The notes: generated by a model not told the origin, from the letters alone. 64,000 nt of DNA from Acidimicrobiia bacterium (GCA_028285585.1 JANQOU010000003.1:124001-188000); one strand, 5' to 3'. Counted from the stretch's first letter, positions 1 through 8,229 are shown. Numbers and translations are program-made.

Positions 1-617
1 ATCTCGACCGGACCACCGACGGGGCAGGCCTTGTCTCAGGCTTCACTTTGAGTGAGCTCCAGGCACTCGATGCGGGGTATCGCCATGGCACCTCGGACGG
101 TTATCCGTTCCGTTCGCAGGGCGTCAGCGTTCCCACTCTCGAGGAGCTTCTGCTGACTTTCCCCGACGCCAGCGTGGTCTTGGATCTGAAGACCGATGGG
201 CTCGCCGAGCCGCTGGCTGCACTGGTCGAGCGACTCGATGTCGCTGATCGTCTCATCGTCGGGTCCTTCAGCGACGAGAGATTGGATCAGTTCCGTGGCC
301 TCACCGATGGCCGTGTGCCGACGTCAACTGGCCCGGTTGCCGCCCGGATGTGGGTTCTCGCATCCAGGATGGGACGAGCAGCCGGCGGGGTGGCCACGGC
401 ACTGCAACTGCCCACCCATCTGCGCGGCGTCAGGGTTGTGGACGAGAAGCTGATTCGCGCGGCCCACGAGGCTGGTGTTCAAGTTCACGTCTGGACCGTC
501 AACGATCCAGACGAGATGACCCGCCTGCTCGATATGGGCGTCGACGGGTTGATCTCCGATCGTGGCGACCTGCTCAAGGACCTGCTGATCGAGCGTGGGG
601 ATTGGGTCGACAGATGA
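1..617 (+). CDS. Glycerophosphodiester phosphodiesterase family protein, 5' end outside window
   Basis: The frame is open from base 3 to the stop at 615-617, so the gene begins upstream of the window and the TTG at 48 is not its start. The 204 visible residues match the glycerophosphodiester phosphodiesterase TIM barrel. LDRTTDG at the left edge normally follows the catalytic His, which would lie just outside. VHVWTVNDPDEM followed by GVDGLISD is the usual barrel-closing motif. VVLDLK stands where the metal-binding IE(I/L)K strand is expected, with Asp for Glu. The family hydrolyses glycerophosphodiesters to glycerol 3-phosphate and an alcohol. The stop overlaps the next start, suggesting cotranscription. 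The substrate cannot be read from sequence. Confidence 0.85.
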   Translation, partial: LDRTTDGAGLVSGFTLSELQALDAGYRHGTSDGYPFRSQGVSVPTLEELLLTFPDASVVLDLKTDGLAEPLAALVERLDVADRLIVGSFSDERLDQFRGLTDGRVPTSTGPVAARMWVLASRMGRAAGGVATALQLPTHLRGVRVVDEKLIRAAHEAGVQVHVWTVNDPDEMTRLLDMGVDGLISDRGDLLKDLLIERGDWVDR

Positions 618-1117
618 AAGCGGTTGCGCTGGGCCTCCTGGTGTCGTTGTTTCTTGGTGGGGCCTTTGGCAACGCCAAAGCCGAGGTGGAGTCCCTTGTC
701 GGAGATTCGATGGTGCTGACACTGGAGGTTCAAGTGGCGGTGTCCGCTCAGGCTGTGGTTGCCCATCTCGCCTTCGACGATGACCCGTCGATAGCTCTAC
801 CCATGCTCGATCGGGGCGGTGGCCTATTCGGCATCACCACCGAGTTGCCGGCGAAGAACTACGCCGTCGTGTTCGAGGCGGTTGGCTCTGACGAGGACTT
901 GTCGTTGCCGGTACTCATCTCCGATCTGGGAGCGGACTTCGACGGGACCGACGTTCCGACGCCTGCCACCGAGCCACCGGAACCCGAAGGGCTTAGTGAT
1001 GAGAGCCGCCGCTTTGGCTGGCTGGCGCTCGCCCTGGCCGCAGCATCTCTGGCCGTCCTTGCAGTGTGGGTGGTCATCGGCAAAGACGAGGATGATGACG
1101 CCGATGAGGAGGAGTGA
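614..1117 (+). CDS. Secreted, C-terminally membrane-anchored protein of unknown function
   Basis: The start is the ATG overlapping the upstream stop (ATGA), giving 167 residues. Residues 1-23 look like a cleavable signal peptide ending in NAKA. The middle is a beta-rich segment of about 90 residues. A Pro-rich spacer around 105-125 precedes a single membrane helix at about 134-156 and a very acidic tail (DEDDDADEEE). The expected topology is an outside domain anchored by a C-terminal helix. I do not recognise the family. It lies between the phosphodiesterase and a GNAT gene and overlaps both, so it is probably a middle gene of that operon. Confidence 0.75.
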   Translation: MKAVALGLLVSLFLGGAFGNAKAEVESLVGDSMVLTLEVQVAVSAQAVVAHLAFDDDPSIALPMLDRGGGLFGITTELPAKNYAVVFEAVGSDEDLSLPVLISDLGADFDGTDVPTPATEPPEPEGLSDESRRFGWLALALAAASLAVLAVWVVIGKDEDDDADEEE

Positions 1118-1614
1118 TGATTCGGCCGGGCACGCTGGCCGACGCTGAAGCCCTCGGCCGTCTCCATGTCCGGTCTTGGCAAGCCGCCTACGCCGACATC
1201 TTCCCCGACGACTTCCTTGCAGGTCTCGATCCGATCGCACGGTCGCAGGCATTTAGGACTGGCATCGAACGGGGTGAAGTTCCGCTGGTCGCCGTCGAGG
1301 AAGGCGATGTGGCCGGCTTCTGCTGGAGCGGCAAGTCTCGTGACAACGACTGGGGTGAGATCTACGCCATCTACGTGGATCCGGCTTATTGGGGAAGAGG
1401 CCATGGCGCCAGCCTCATCACCGAGGCCGAGGGCGTCATGAGAGCCGATGGCTATGAGAAGGCCCTGCTTTGGGTCCTTGCCGAGAACAGACAGGCCCGC
1501 CGCTTCTATGAGCGGATGGACTGGGTCCTAGGGCGGCCAATCAGGCTGGAGGAGATCGGGGGCGTCCAGGTGACCGAGGTCAGGTACGAGAAGAATTTGA
1601 GAGCAACGATCTGA
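1117..1614 (+). CDS. GNAT family N-acetyltransferase
   Basis: This is a 165-residue single-domain GNAT protein. The acetyl-CoA binding motif A is visible as IYAIYVDPAYWGRGHG (Q/R-x-x-G-x-G type). It is followed by the helix around ITEAEGVM and the C-terminal LWVLAENRQARRFYERMDW, a typical motif B. The ATG at 1117 overlaps the upstream stop; a GTG directly in front (1114) is the alternative start. Such enzymes move an acetyl group from acetyl-CoA to an amine, but the acceptor is unknown. The 3' end runs 35 bases into the convergent ispD gene. Confidence 0.85.
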   Translation: MIRPGTLADAEALGRLHVRSWQAAYADIFPDDFLAGLDPIARSQAFRTGIERGEVPLVAVEEGDVAGFCWSGKSRDNDWGEIYAIYVDPAYWGRGHGASLITEAEGVMRADGYEKALLWVLAENRQARRFYERMDWVLGRPIRLEEIGGVQVTEVRYEKNLRATI

Positions 1615-2224
1615 CACGCTCTATGTCTCGAGGGAAGGTCACCTTGATGTTGTCGGCTGAGCCAGGGATCGCTGCGATCTCGACTTTGCTTGTGCGCTGG
1701 ACGATCTCCACGGTGTCGTGCCCGTCCTCGCCGTGCCATTCGTTGTAGGCGTCGACCAGCTCGGGCCCTCGAAAGACCTGAGGGGTCTGTGCTTTGAACA
1801 CGTTGTCAACGATCGTCAGGCGTTGTCGGTCGATCAGCGGGCGATCAGGCTTCATCACTGGCACGGCTCCTCCGACTTCGGACGCCTTTTCGAAGAGCAA
1901 ATCGATCGTCTTTGGGTCGACAACAGGACGTGCCGCATCGTGAATCCCGATCAGGTCGTACGCTTCGGCCAAGGCGTTCAGGCCCGCGACCTCGCTCATG
2001 GTTCGCGAGTTCCCGCCGGCGACGATGTCGACGCCCAAGCCGAGCGATTCGAATTCTCCGACGAGGTCAGCCCTGGCGACGAGCACGCACCTGTCGACAA
2101 CAGGACGCACCGCACCGATGGTGTGGGCGATGAGGGGGCTGCCGTTGATCGGCACCAGCAGCTTCTCACCTCGAAATCTCGAGCTGGAGCCACCACCGAC
2201 AACAACCATGGCTCGGCTCGGCAT
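1580..2224 (-). CDS. ispD: 2-C-methyl-D-erythritol 4-phosphate cytidylyltransferase
   Basis: The 214-residue protein has the nucleotidyltransferase fold of IspD, which joins CTP and 2-C-methyl-D-erythritol 4-phosphate in the non-mevalonate isoprenoid pathway. The N-terminal loop GGGSSSRFRGEKL (residues 10-22) carries the CTP-binding Arg and Lys, although the first residues differ from the common AAGxGxR. GIHDAARPVV is the family hallmark. FKAQTPQVF fits the sugar-phosphate side. It is slightly shorter than most relatives (220-235 residues). In many actinobacteria ispD lies between carD and ispF. Here those two genes are adjacent at 49.9 kb and ispD stands alone, convergent with the GNAT gene and divergent from the next. 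Confidence 0.9.
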   Translation of the reverse strand: MPSRAMVVVGGGSSSRFRGEKLLVPINGSPLIAHTIGAVRPVVDRCVLVARADLVGEFESLGLGVDIVAGGNSRTMSEVAGLNALAEAYDLIGIHDAARPVVDPKTIDLLFEKASEVGGAVPVMKPDRPLIDRQRLTIVDNVFKAQTPQVFRGPELVDAYNEWHGEDGHDTVEIVQRTSKVEIAAIPGSADNIKVTFPRDIERVRSLLSNSSRT

Positions 2225-2247
2225 CGAGTCGAGAGTACCTTTCGCTG

Positions 2248-2598
2248 GTGTTCGACATCGCAGCTATTCGCGCCAGGCTCACGGATGAGTCACCGTGGGT
2301 CGTTTTCTCCACGTCCGGGGAGGCTCTAGATATCAACGTGTCGCCAGGCAGCGGCATTGCAACACTTCTGGTTGAACCGGTCACCGAGGCGCTGAAGATC
2401 GTCGATGTCGACGCACGAGTGATCGGTTCCGTCGATCGTGACGACGTGCATGCCGTTGGGGCATACGCGCTTCATCGCTCGATCATGGAGAGGCTCGAGG
2501 ACATCCAACTCGATCAAGCCGGCTTGTTTGATGCTGTGAAAGCTGCCGGTGCGTCGTGGGAGACCAGGTCGATGACAGAGGTGGGGCTAGATGAGTGA
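2248..2598 (+). CDS. Hypothetical protein upstream of tyrA
   Basis: This 116-residue protein starts at GTG 2248, divergent from ispD, and overlaps the tyrA start by 8 bases, so the two are probably cotranscribed. It has no membrane segment, signal peptide or Cys cluster. It reads as a small alpha/beta protein: a strand-rich first half (PWVVFSTSG, GIATLLVEP, VDARVIGSV) and a helical second half. I do not recognise the family. Position alone suggests a role beside aromatic amino acid synthesis, which is weak evidence. Confidence 0.65.
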   Translation: MFDIAAIRARLTDESPWVVFSTSGEALDINVSPGSGIATLLVEPVTEALKIVDVDARVIGSVDRDDVHAVGAYALHRSIMERLEDIQLDQAGLFDAVKAAGASWETRSMTEVGLDE

Positions 2599-3676
2599 CG
2601 AGCTGAGCCGGGTGAGGGCGGAGATCGCTGCCATCGACCGGGAGATGGTCGAGCTCGCAGCCAGGCGCTCCCGGCTTGCTGACGAAGTCGGGTCGCTGAA
2701 ACGAGCCAGCGGCTCGGCGATTCGCGACTACGGCCACGAAAAGGTGGTCATCGACCGCGCCAGGGAGCTGGCCCGGTCTGCGGGTGTCTCCGAGCAGCTT
2801 GCCGAGAGCTTGATGCTGGAGCTGATCCAGGCCTCGCTCGAGATCCAGGAGCAGGGCCAGGTTGAGGCGTCGTCGGCCGGCTCGGGGCAATCGGCCACTG
2901 TGGTGGGTGGCTCGGGGCAGATGGGCCGCTGGTTCGTGCGTTTTCTGAGGTCTCAGGGCTACTCGGTGACGGTGGCCGACCCCGACGATGGAGATGTCGC
3001 GGACTGGCGTGACGGCTCTTCGGACGACGATCTCTACGTGGTGTCGACACCGTTGCCGGTGGCTGCCGAGGTTCTCAAGCAGATGAGCGAGTCGCCGCCC
3101 GGCGGCGTGGTTCTCGACATTGGTTCTCTCAAATCTCCCCTCCGCGATCCTCTCGAGCGCATGGTTCGAGCAGGTGCAGACGTGGCTTCGATACATCCGA
3201 TGTTCGGGCCGGAGACGAGGCTGCTGTCTGGGCGGCATGTCGTCCTGGTAGACCTGGGCTCGTCCCGGGCGACGGGCAGGGCGCATGACCTCTTTGCCTC
3301 GACCATGGTCTCGGTTGTGGAGATGGACCTGGAATCTCATGACCGGCTCATTGCCTACATCCTCGGTCTCTCCCACGCACTCAACATCGCCTTTTTCACG
3401 GTCCTGGCAAGCAGCGGTGAGAGTGTGGGCCGGCTCGCCGACCTCTCGAGCACGACCTTCGATCGTCAGCTCGACGTGGCGGCCCTGGTGGCGCGAGAGA
3501 ACCCCAACCTCTACTTCGAGATCCAGCATCTCAACGACTACGGCGGCGAGTCGCTGGCGGCCTTGGCGGCTGCCGTGGGCCGGCTGCAGCAGGTCGTCGG
3601 CGAAGGGGATCTCCAGACCTTCACCGAAATGATGGAGACCGGCGCCCGCTACTTCCAAGAGAAGGATCTCCGTTAG
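2591..3676 (+). CDS. tyrA: Bifunctional chorismate mutase / prephenate dehydrogenase (T-protein type)
   Basis: The 361-residue protein has two domains. Residues 1-90 are an AroQ-type chorismate mutase, with the helical pattern RAEIAAIDREMVELAARR and a following GHEKVVIDRARELA helix. After a short linker, VVGGSGQMG at 104-112 opens the NAD(P)-binding Rossmann fold of prephenate dehydrogenase. IHPMFGPETR (201-210) and the later SHALNIAFFT are typical of the dehydrogenase domain. It would convert chorismate to prephenate and prephenate to 4-hydroxyphenylpyruvate for tyrosine synthesis. This fusion is best known from Gammaproteobacteria. The stop overlaps that of the convergent HAD gene by 3 bases. 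Confidence 0.88.
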   Translation: MSDELSRVRAEIAAIDREMVELAARRSRLADEVGSLKRASGSAIRDYGHEKVVIDRARELARSAGVSEQLAESLMLELIQASLEIQEQGQVEASSAGSGQSATVVGGSGQMGRWFVRFLRSQGYSVTVADPDDGDVADWRDGSSDDDLYVVSTPLPVAAEVLKQMSESPPGGVVLDIGSLKSPLRDPLERMVRAGADVASIHPMFGPETRLLSGRHVVLVDLGSSRATGRAHDLFASTMVSVVEMDLESHDRLIAYILGLSHALNIAFFTVLASSGESVGRLADLSSTTFDRQLDVAALVARENPNLYFEIQHLNDYGGESLAALAAAVGRLQQVVGEGDLQTFTEMMETGARYFQEKDLR

Positions 3677-4449
3677 GAGGTCTTGCGGCCCTTCATCGCC
3701 CAGTAGGCGAGCACGGCTGCCATGCCTGTTGCGACAGCGGCCCCCGCCACCTCCTTGGTTCCGATCCGGTCGCGCAGAGTGACGGCAGACTCGAACGTCC
3801 GCACTTCCCACCCGTTGTCCTCAGCAGCCTGAGCAAGCTCTGCATCGGGGTTCACCACGATCGGGTGGCCGACGATCTCCAGCATCGGGAGGTCCGTTGC
3901 TGAGTCCGAGTAGGCGTAGCTGGCGGCCAGGTCGATGCCGTCGCGTTGCGCCATCTCCTCCATGGCCTCGGCTTTGGCGGGGCCGTAGGCGTAGAACTCG
4001 ATGTTGCCCGTGTACAGGCCCTCGTCGTCCACCTCGCTTCGGGTGGCGATCACATCGTCGATGCCCAGGTAGCGGCAGAGTGGCCGGACGATCTCCTCTG
4101 GACTGGCTGAGATGACGACCACGCGGTGGCCGTCTCGCTTGTGCTGATCGATGATGGCGAGGGCCTCGGCGAAGACAAGCGGTGTGACCACCTCGTCGAC
4201 TGTCTCTGTGACCAGATCTTCTATCTCGTCTTTCGACCACCCCTTCACCAGGCCGGACAGCTCTTCCTTGACTCGCTCCAACTGGTTGTGGTCGGCACCA
4301 AACGCCTGGTAGTAGGCCTGGGCGATGCCCGCCTTGGCCAGGGTGCTGCCGCTGAGAAGACCGGCCCTGAACATGGGTCGTGTGAAGGCGAGTGTCGACG
4401 ACTTGGCGATGATGGTCTTGTCCAGGTCGAAGAAGGCCGCAGCGCTCAC
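3673..4449 (-). CDS. HAD-IB family hydrolase with C-terminal membrane helix
   Basis: The 258-residue protein starts at GTG 4449. HAD motif I is DLDKT (8-12), the motif II Ser is in VVISAS (111-115), the motif III Lys is in GPAKA (156-160) and motif IV is SDSATDLPM (181-189). The layout is that of the SerB-like HAD-IB group, whose members dephosphorylate phosphoserine, lysophosphatidic acid or similar small substrates. A hydrophobic helix near 234-252 followed by KGRK suggests attachment to the membrane. The first 13 codons and 27 upstream bases are duplicated about 1 kb away at 5449-5512. The substrate is not evident. Confidence 0.85.
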   Translation of the reverse strand: MSAAAFFDLDKTIIAKSSTLAFTRPMFRAGLLSGSTLAKAGIAQAYYQAFGADHNQLERVKEELSGLVKGWSKDEIEDLVTETVDEVVTPLVFAEALAIIDQHKRDGHRVVVISASPEEIVRPLCRYLGIDDVIATRSEVDDEGLYTGNIEFYAYGPAKAEAMEEMAQRDGIDLAASYAYSDSATDLPMLEIVGHPIVVNPDAELAQAAEDNGWEVRTFESAVTLRDRIGTKEVAGAAVATGMAAVLAYWAMKGRKTS

Positions 4450-4476
4450 GACATCAAGTTACCGCTGCCTTGGACG
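4413..4476. repeat. Direct repeat, copy 1: 5' end of the HAD gene and upstream bases
   Basis: These 64 bases hold the first 13 codons of the HAD gene (minus strand) and 27 bases in front of it. They recur without indels at 5449-5512. The central 32 bases (from the AGGTCGAAG at 4424) are identical and only about five positions differ overall. The two copies have the same orientation and bracket the lipoprotein gene at 4544-5431. Confidence 0.9.
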
Positions 4477-4543
4477 GAACCGTGGGGTGGCGACATGCGT
4501 CCAAGAGGAATCGCAGGCAGTACGCCAACCCTTGCGGGGTCTC

Positions 4544-5431
4544 ATGAGCCATTGCTACGGACGTTCCGATCGACTTGCCTCGACGATGCTGGTGTTGACA
4601 ATGGCTTTGTCCGGCTGTGTGACGTCGCCGGCAGACGGCCACCGAGATGTTTTGCAAGCAGCTGATAGTCGTGTCGCCAAAGCCACGACGACCGCAGTCA
4701 GCGCTGATTGCCCGCGTGTCGCGGGATACTCCGTTGTCTGGTCTCCCGGGTTTGGTTTCGACGGCTCATCGTTCCAGTCCTTGCGAGGCACCGAGGTTCG
4801 TTGGCTGTTGCTCGACTCCGCGTTCCAGCTGGTGTCGGCTGTGTGGGTTCGCACGGACCGGCCGTATTTCGGGTTGTCAGAAGAAAGCCGAGCCTGCGTC
4901 GATCAATCGGCCCGCTGGGTTCTCGAAGCGGCTCCGCCGCCGGGTTATCAAGGTCGTCAGTATGTGGAGTATCAGAGCCCCGATCTTTTTGACGAGAGCA
5001 CTTGGGATCTAATGACAGCTCATCCCTGGCGACTCACCGGATACGGACAAGTTGGAGTAGAGGAGCTGAATACGGCCGGGTATCTAGGTGTGATTCGGAT
5101 CAGCGATGAGACGGTGATGGTGAGAGGCCCATGCGGTTCCGACGCGAAGATCACGAAGATCCGCGGGTTTGATCTGGCTCCGAGAGGAGGCCTCTATGAC
5201 GGCGTCCTGGTTTGCGAGCCTCCACACGGCTACGAAGAACCGGACGAGTCGGCTCAGTGGTCGATTCTCACCTCTGGTACTCCGACGGTTGGTGAGAACA
5301 CTCTGACAATCACCCACGACGGCGTTCAATACAGATACGAGCCGATCACGGAAGAGGAGTTCCTGGCGGAGTACTCACAGGGGGATCTCCCTGTGTTCAA
5401 GGATCCACTAGGTCAGCTAGCCGGCAGGTAG
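4544..5431 (+). CDS. Predicted lipoprotein of unknown function (cassette between direct repeats)
   Basis: From ATG 4544 the protein has 295 residues. The N-terminus (CYGRSDR, then LASTMLVLTMALSGC) is a lipoprotein signal with lipobox LSGC and modified Cys at residue 25. The mature part is about 270 residues, without further membrane helices or repeats, and with several Cys that could form disulfides. It is rich in Trp, Tyr and short turns, consistent with an extracellular beta protein. I recognise no family. A longer frame upstream would run through the HAD gene on the other strand and is rejected because it destroys the signal. The gene is the only one inside a 972-bp segment between 64-bp direct repeats, so it is probably acquired. 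Confidence 0.7.
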   Translation: MSHCYGRSDRLASTMLVLTMALSGCVTSPADGHRDVLQAADSRVAKATTTAVSADCPRVAGYSVVWSPGFGFDGSSFQSLRGTEVRWLLLDSAFQLVSAVWVRTDRPYFGLSEESRACVDQSARWVLEAAPPPGYQGRQYVEYQSPDLFDESTWDLMTAHPWRLTGYGQVGVEELNTAGYLGVIRISDETVMVRGPCGSDAKITKIRGFDLAPRGGLYDGVLVCEPPHGYEEPDESAQWSILTSGTPTVGENTLTITHDGVQYRYEPITEEEFLAEYSQGDLPVFKDPLGQLAGR

Positions 5432-5448
5432 CTCACCAAAGGTGACAG

Positions 5449-5512
5449 TGGTTCTGTCCAGGTCGAAGAAGGCCGCAGCGCTCACGACATCGAGTTACCG
5501 CTGTCTCGGACG
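5449..5512. repeat. Direct repeat, copy 2: duplicated 5' end of the HAD gene
   Basis: This is the second copy of the 64-base segment at 4413-4476. Read on the minus strand it still encodes a GTG start and the phosphatase motif as FFDLDRTT, where the intact gene has FFDLDKTI. It then leaves homology and reaches a stop within a few codons. It is therefore a dead gene start left in front of the tad locus. Confidence 0.9.
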
Positions 5513-5577
5513 TGGGTCTTGTAACCGAAGCGGCTCGCCAATACGTTCGAGCCATGGGTTTCCAGGGGAGAGGAAAC

Positions 5578-6099
5578 GTGATCGCGGTGACATCGATCGA
5601 CCCCGTCTTGTCGTACGTCGGGTCTGTCGGCATGGCGATGGCGGCAGGGTCAGGCCTCGTGGTCGACCTTTGCGACACGGGCAGTAGGAATCGATCTCTC
5701 GCCGATCTCGATGCTGACGGTCCTCGATTGGAAGAGTTGAGTCCCGGCAGACAAGGGATAGCGGTTCTCGCCGGCGGCCCGGTGGATCGTGACCGGGCCG
5801 CCCAGCTCGTATTCGATCTGGCCGAGCGATGGCCGGTCGTGGTCGTCCGAGTGTCGAGTCCGCCGTTTGCCAGCCCATGTGTCCCTCTGGTGCCGCTCTA
5901 TCCGGGCAGGCTCAGCCCGAGTGGCGACGAGCCGGCTGCATGGCAGCCCGTGGGACCGGTGAGGAGCGCTCCTGGGCCTGGGCCGGTTCTCCCGCCTCTT
6001 CCGTCACGCCTCACCAGGCAGGTTTTGGCAGCACGTCATCCGAGGCACTGTCGCTGGACCAAGGCAGTCGCTCGACTGTGGGATTTGCCGTGGGACTGA
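5578..6099 (+). CDS. CpaE/Ssd-like protein at the head of the tad locus, degenerate P-loop
   Basis: The start is taken at GTG 5578 because GGGGAGAGGAAAC lies 0-13 bases upstream, a good ribosome site; earlier GTG (5512) and ATG (5554) codons lack one. The 173-residue product begins IAVTSIDPVLSYVGSVGMAM and continues to LVVDLCD. That matches the first strand, loop, helix and second strand of MinD/CpaE ATPases, but the Walker A glycines and lysine are absent. The second half is Pro-rich and poorly structured. In actinobacterial tad loci this position holds the Ssd/CpaE homologue, normally about 350 residues. It is either a shortened, non-ATPase version or a decaying one. It overlaps tadA by 10 bases. 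Confidence 0.6.
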   Translation: MIAVTSIDPVLSYVGSVGMAMAAGSGLVVDLCDTGSRNRSLADLDADGPRLEELSPGRQGIAVLAGGPVDRDRAAQLVFDLAERWPVVVVRVSSPPFASPCVPLVPLYPGRLSPSGDEPAAWQPVGPVRSAPGPGPVLPPLPSRLTRQVLAARHPRHCRWTKAVARLWDLPWD

Positions 6100-7124
6100 T
6101 CCATCAGATCGGCCAGGCAATCGCCGCCGGGTCCGCCCCGCTATCGGCCGATGCGGTCCATTCGGAGGCCCGCCGTCACCTGCGCTCAGCGGCACCATGG
6201 AATGTCGAAGATCATGTGGAAGGAGTCGTCGACTACGTGGTTGGCATGGGCCCGTTGACCCCGCTGCTGACCGACGAGGAGATCACCGACATCGTTGTGA
6301 ACGGTCCTTCCACGATATGGGTCGACCGGGGGGCCGGCCTCGAGCTGACCGGCGACCGCTTCGAGAGTGCAGAACACTTGGTGACGACTGTGGAGCGGGC
6401 CATCGCCCCGCTGGGTCTCCGCATCGATCGCTCAGCTCCGATGGTCGACGCCCGTCTTCCTAACGGAAGCAGGCTGCACGCCGTGCTCCCGCCGGCTGCT
6501 GTGGATGGGCCGCTGCTGGCGATCCGACGGTTCACGTCCAAGGTGACCAGCCTTGAGGACCTCGTCGAGACCAAGACGGCGACGCAAACGCAGGTCGACC
6601 AGCTGGCGGCGGCCGTTCAATCGGCGACCACCATCGTGATATCGGGTGGGACTGGAGCGGGCAAGACCACCTTGCTGAACGTCCTGGCCGGAGAGGTCCC
6701 ACCTGCGGAGCGGCTGGTGACCATCGAGGACTCGGCCGAGCTCTCATTGCCAGGTCACGTCGTTCGGCTCGAGTCCCGTCCGCCCAACACCGAGGGCGAA
6801 GGGGAGATCACCATCAGGTCTCTGGTCCGCTCGGCGCTCCGGCTTAGACCCGATCGGATCATCGTGGGCGAAGTTCGGGGAGCAGAGGCCTTGGACTTGG
6901 TGACAGCTCTGAACACAGGGCACGACGGTTCGCTGACCACCGTTCACGCCAACAGCCCCGGTGAGGCAATGTGGAAGCTGGCAACTCTTGCTCTCATGGC
7001 CGGCGACACCTCGGAGGAGGCGATTCGTCGCCAGTTGCGCTCCGCGGTCGGTCTCGTGGTCCAGTTGACCAGGTCCGGGGGTCATCGGCGCGTCGTCTCG
7101 ATCGAGGAGCCTTCGTGGAGCTGA
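6090..7124 (+). CDS. tadA: Tad pilus assembly ATPase TadA (CpaF family)
   Basis: The start is GTG 6090, where family-like sequence begins and where the upstream stop overlaps; this gives 344 residues. Longer in-frame extensions are composed of out-of-frame upstream gene. The N-terminal domain contains [20 protein letters not shown] and [13 protein letters not shown], typical of CpaF. Walker A is GGTGAGKT (186-193). The Walker B region is [15 protein letters not shown] (256-270), followed by the His box [15 protein letters not shown]. It is the hexameric cytoplasmic ATPase that powers assembly of Flp-type pili. It is the first clearly functional gene of an overlapping tadA-tadB-tadC series. 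Confidence 0.92.
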   Translation: MGLIHQIGQAIAAGSAPLSADAVHSEARRHLRSAAPWNVEDHVEGVVDYVVGMGPLTPLLTDEEITDIVVNGPSTIWVDRGAGLELTGDRFESAEHLVTTVERAIAPLGLRIDRSAPMVDARLPNGSRLHAVLPPAAVDGPLLAIRRFTSKVTSLEDLVETKTATQTQVDQLAAAVQSATTIVISGGTGAGKTTLLNVLAGEVPPAERLVTIEDSAELSLPGHVVRLESRPPNTEGEGEITIRSLVRSALRLRPDRIIVGEVRGAEALDLVTALNTGHDGSLTTVHANSPGEAMWKLATLALMAGDTSEEAIRRQLRSAVGLVVQLTRSGGHRRVVSIEEPSWS

Positions 7125-7732
7125 CTTTGATCGCCTTGGCGGTCGGTCTCGGTCTCGACTGGGGTCGGGCCGCTGTGCTCGTCGGTGTCGTGCTTGCTCC
7201 ACTGATCCTGTTCGTGGTGGTGGTTGTGGTGGCCGTTCGCCTGCATCCCAAAAGGGATCTGGACGCCGCTCTCTTCTGTGACGCGGTTTCGGCCGAGTTG
7301 AGATCTGGCGCGAATCTCAGAGAGGCTCTGGCAGTCAGCTCTCCGGGGATTGACACAGATGGGCTGACAGCACCCGAGCTTGGCTCGCGCATCGCCGGCG
7401 TCCACACCGACATCGGAGAAGAGATCGTCGCGACTGTGGGCGCCGCGGCGCGAGGCGGCTCCCGGGTGGCGGATCTCTTCGATGAGATGGGATCGGTTGC
7501 CTTCGCCACGGCGGAGATGCGACGTGAGGTGCGAGTCGCCACGGCTCCGGCCCGGGTGACAGTGGTTGTCTTCTTGCTTGCTCCACTCGCCTTCTTCTTG
7601 ATTCGACTTCGTTCTGGCGGGCTCGCCCAACTTCTCTCATCGCCGGACCAGCGAGGAATGGCCACGCTCGGGTTGGTGCTCTTTCTCGTGGGCATGGCCG
7701 CCGCCTTCGCCGTTGCCTGGAGGGCGCGATGA
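7115..7732 (+). CDS. tadB: Type II secretion F-domain protein, TadB-like
   Basis: The start is GTG 7115, overlapping the tadA stop by 10 bases, giving 205 residues. Two N-terminal hydrophobic helices (about 5-22 and 23-45) lead into a GspF-type core: FCDAVSAELRSGANLREAL and later VGAAARGGSRVADLFDEM. Two further helices close the C-terminus. Such proteins form the inner-membrane platform of Tad pilus machines. A frame extending upstream lies inside tadA and is not used. It overlaps tadC by 4 bases. Confidence 0.82.
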   Translation: MELTLIALAVGLGLDWGRAAVLVGVVLAPLILFVVVVVVAVRLHPKRDLDAALFCDAVSAELRSGANLREALAVSSPGIDTDGLTAPELGSRIAGVHTDIGEEIVATVGAAARGGSRVADLFDEMGSVAFATAEMRREVRVATAPARVTVVVFLLAPLAFFLIRLRSGGLAQLLSSPDQRGMATLGLVLFLVGMAAAFAVAWRAR

Positions 7733-8229
7733 CTTTCGTCGCAGTCCTATTCGCCATCGGGCTGATAGCGGCTCCTGTTGGTCAGAGGTCGCCACGGTCG
7801 CAAGCCCCGCCCCGTCGCCTCGTCTTGCTGTTGCTTGCGGTGGAGTTGCGCTCGGGCCGCTCAGTGCTCGCCGCGTTGCAGGAGACCAGCTCCGTTCTCG
7901 GCGACTACGCCGAACTTCAAGTGGTCACCCGACTCGCCACGGTCTCGGGTCTCACGGCTGCGGTGGAGGAGGCCTCGGATGAACTGCGCCCAGTGCTGAT
8001 TCAGTTGGCACGAGCCCAACGTTCGGGAGCTCCCTTGGTGGACACCGTCCGCCGGATGATCGAGCGTGACATCGCCGATCGCCGGGCCGTCAGCCTGTCG
8101 AGAGCACGAGCACTCCCCGTGAAGCTGATGATCCCGTTGACCCTTCTGATGCTCCCCGGCCTGATACTGATGACCTTCGCCCCGACCATTTTCGGCCTCC
8201 TCGACGACTTCGGGGGCGGCCTTCTGTGA
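7729..8229 (+). CDS. tadC: Type II secretion F-domain protein, TadC-like
   Basis: This 166-residue protein starts at the ATG overlapping tadB (ATGA). It has one N-terminal helix, then the GspF-like pattern LLAVELRSGRSVLAALQE and IQLARAQRSGAPLVDTVRRM, and a closing pair of helices around LMIPLTLLMLPGLILMTF. It would pair with TadB as the second membrane platform protein. It is short for the family, as actinobacterial TadC proteins often are. Confidence 0.8.
   Translation: MTFVAVLFAIGLIAAPVGQRSPRSQAPPRRLVLLLLAVELRSGRSVLAALQETSSVLGDYAELQVVTRLATVSGLTAAVEEASDELRPVLIQLARAQRSGAPLVDTVRRMIERDIADRRAVSLSRARALPVKLMIPLTLLMLPGLILMTFAPTIFGLLDDFGGGLL

Noticed and set aside
4325-4543. N-terminal extension of the lipoprotein gene from 4325
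   Set aside because: The extension is the antisense of the HAD gene and would bury the lipoprotein signal. The matching extension after 5442 comes only from the repeat.
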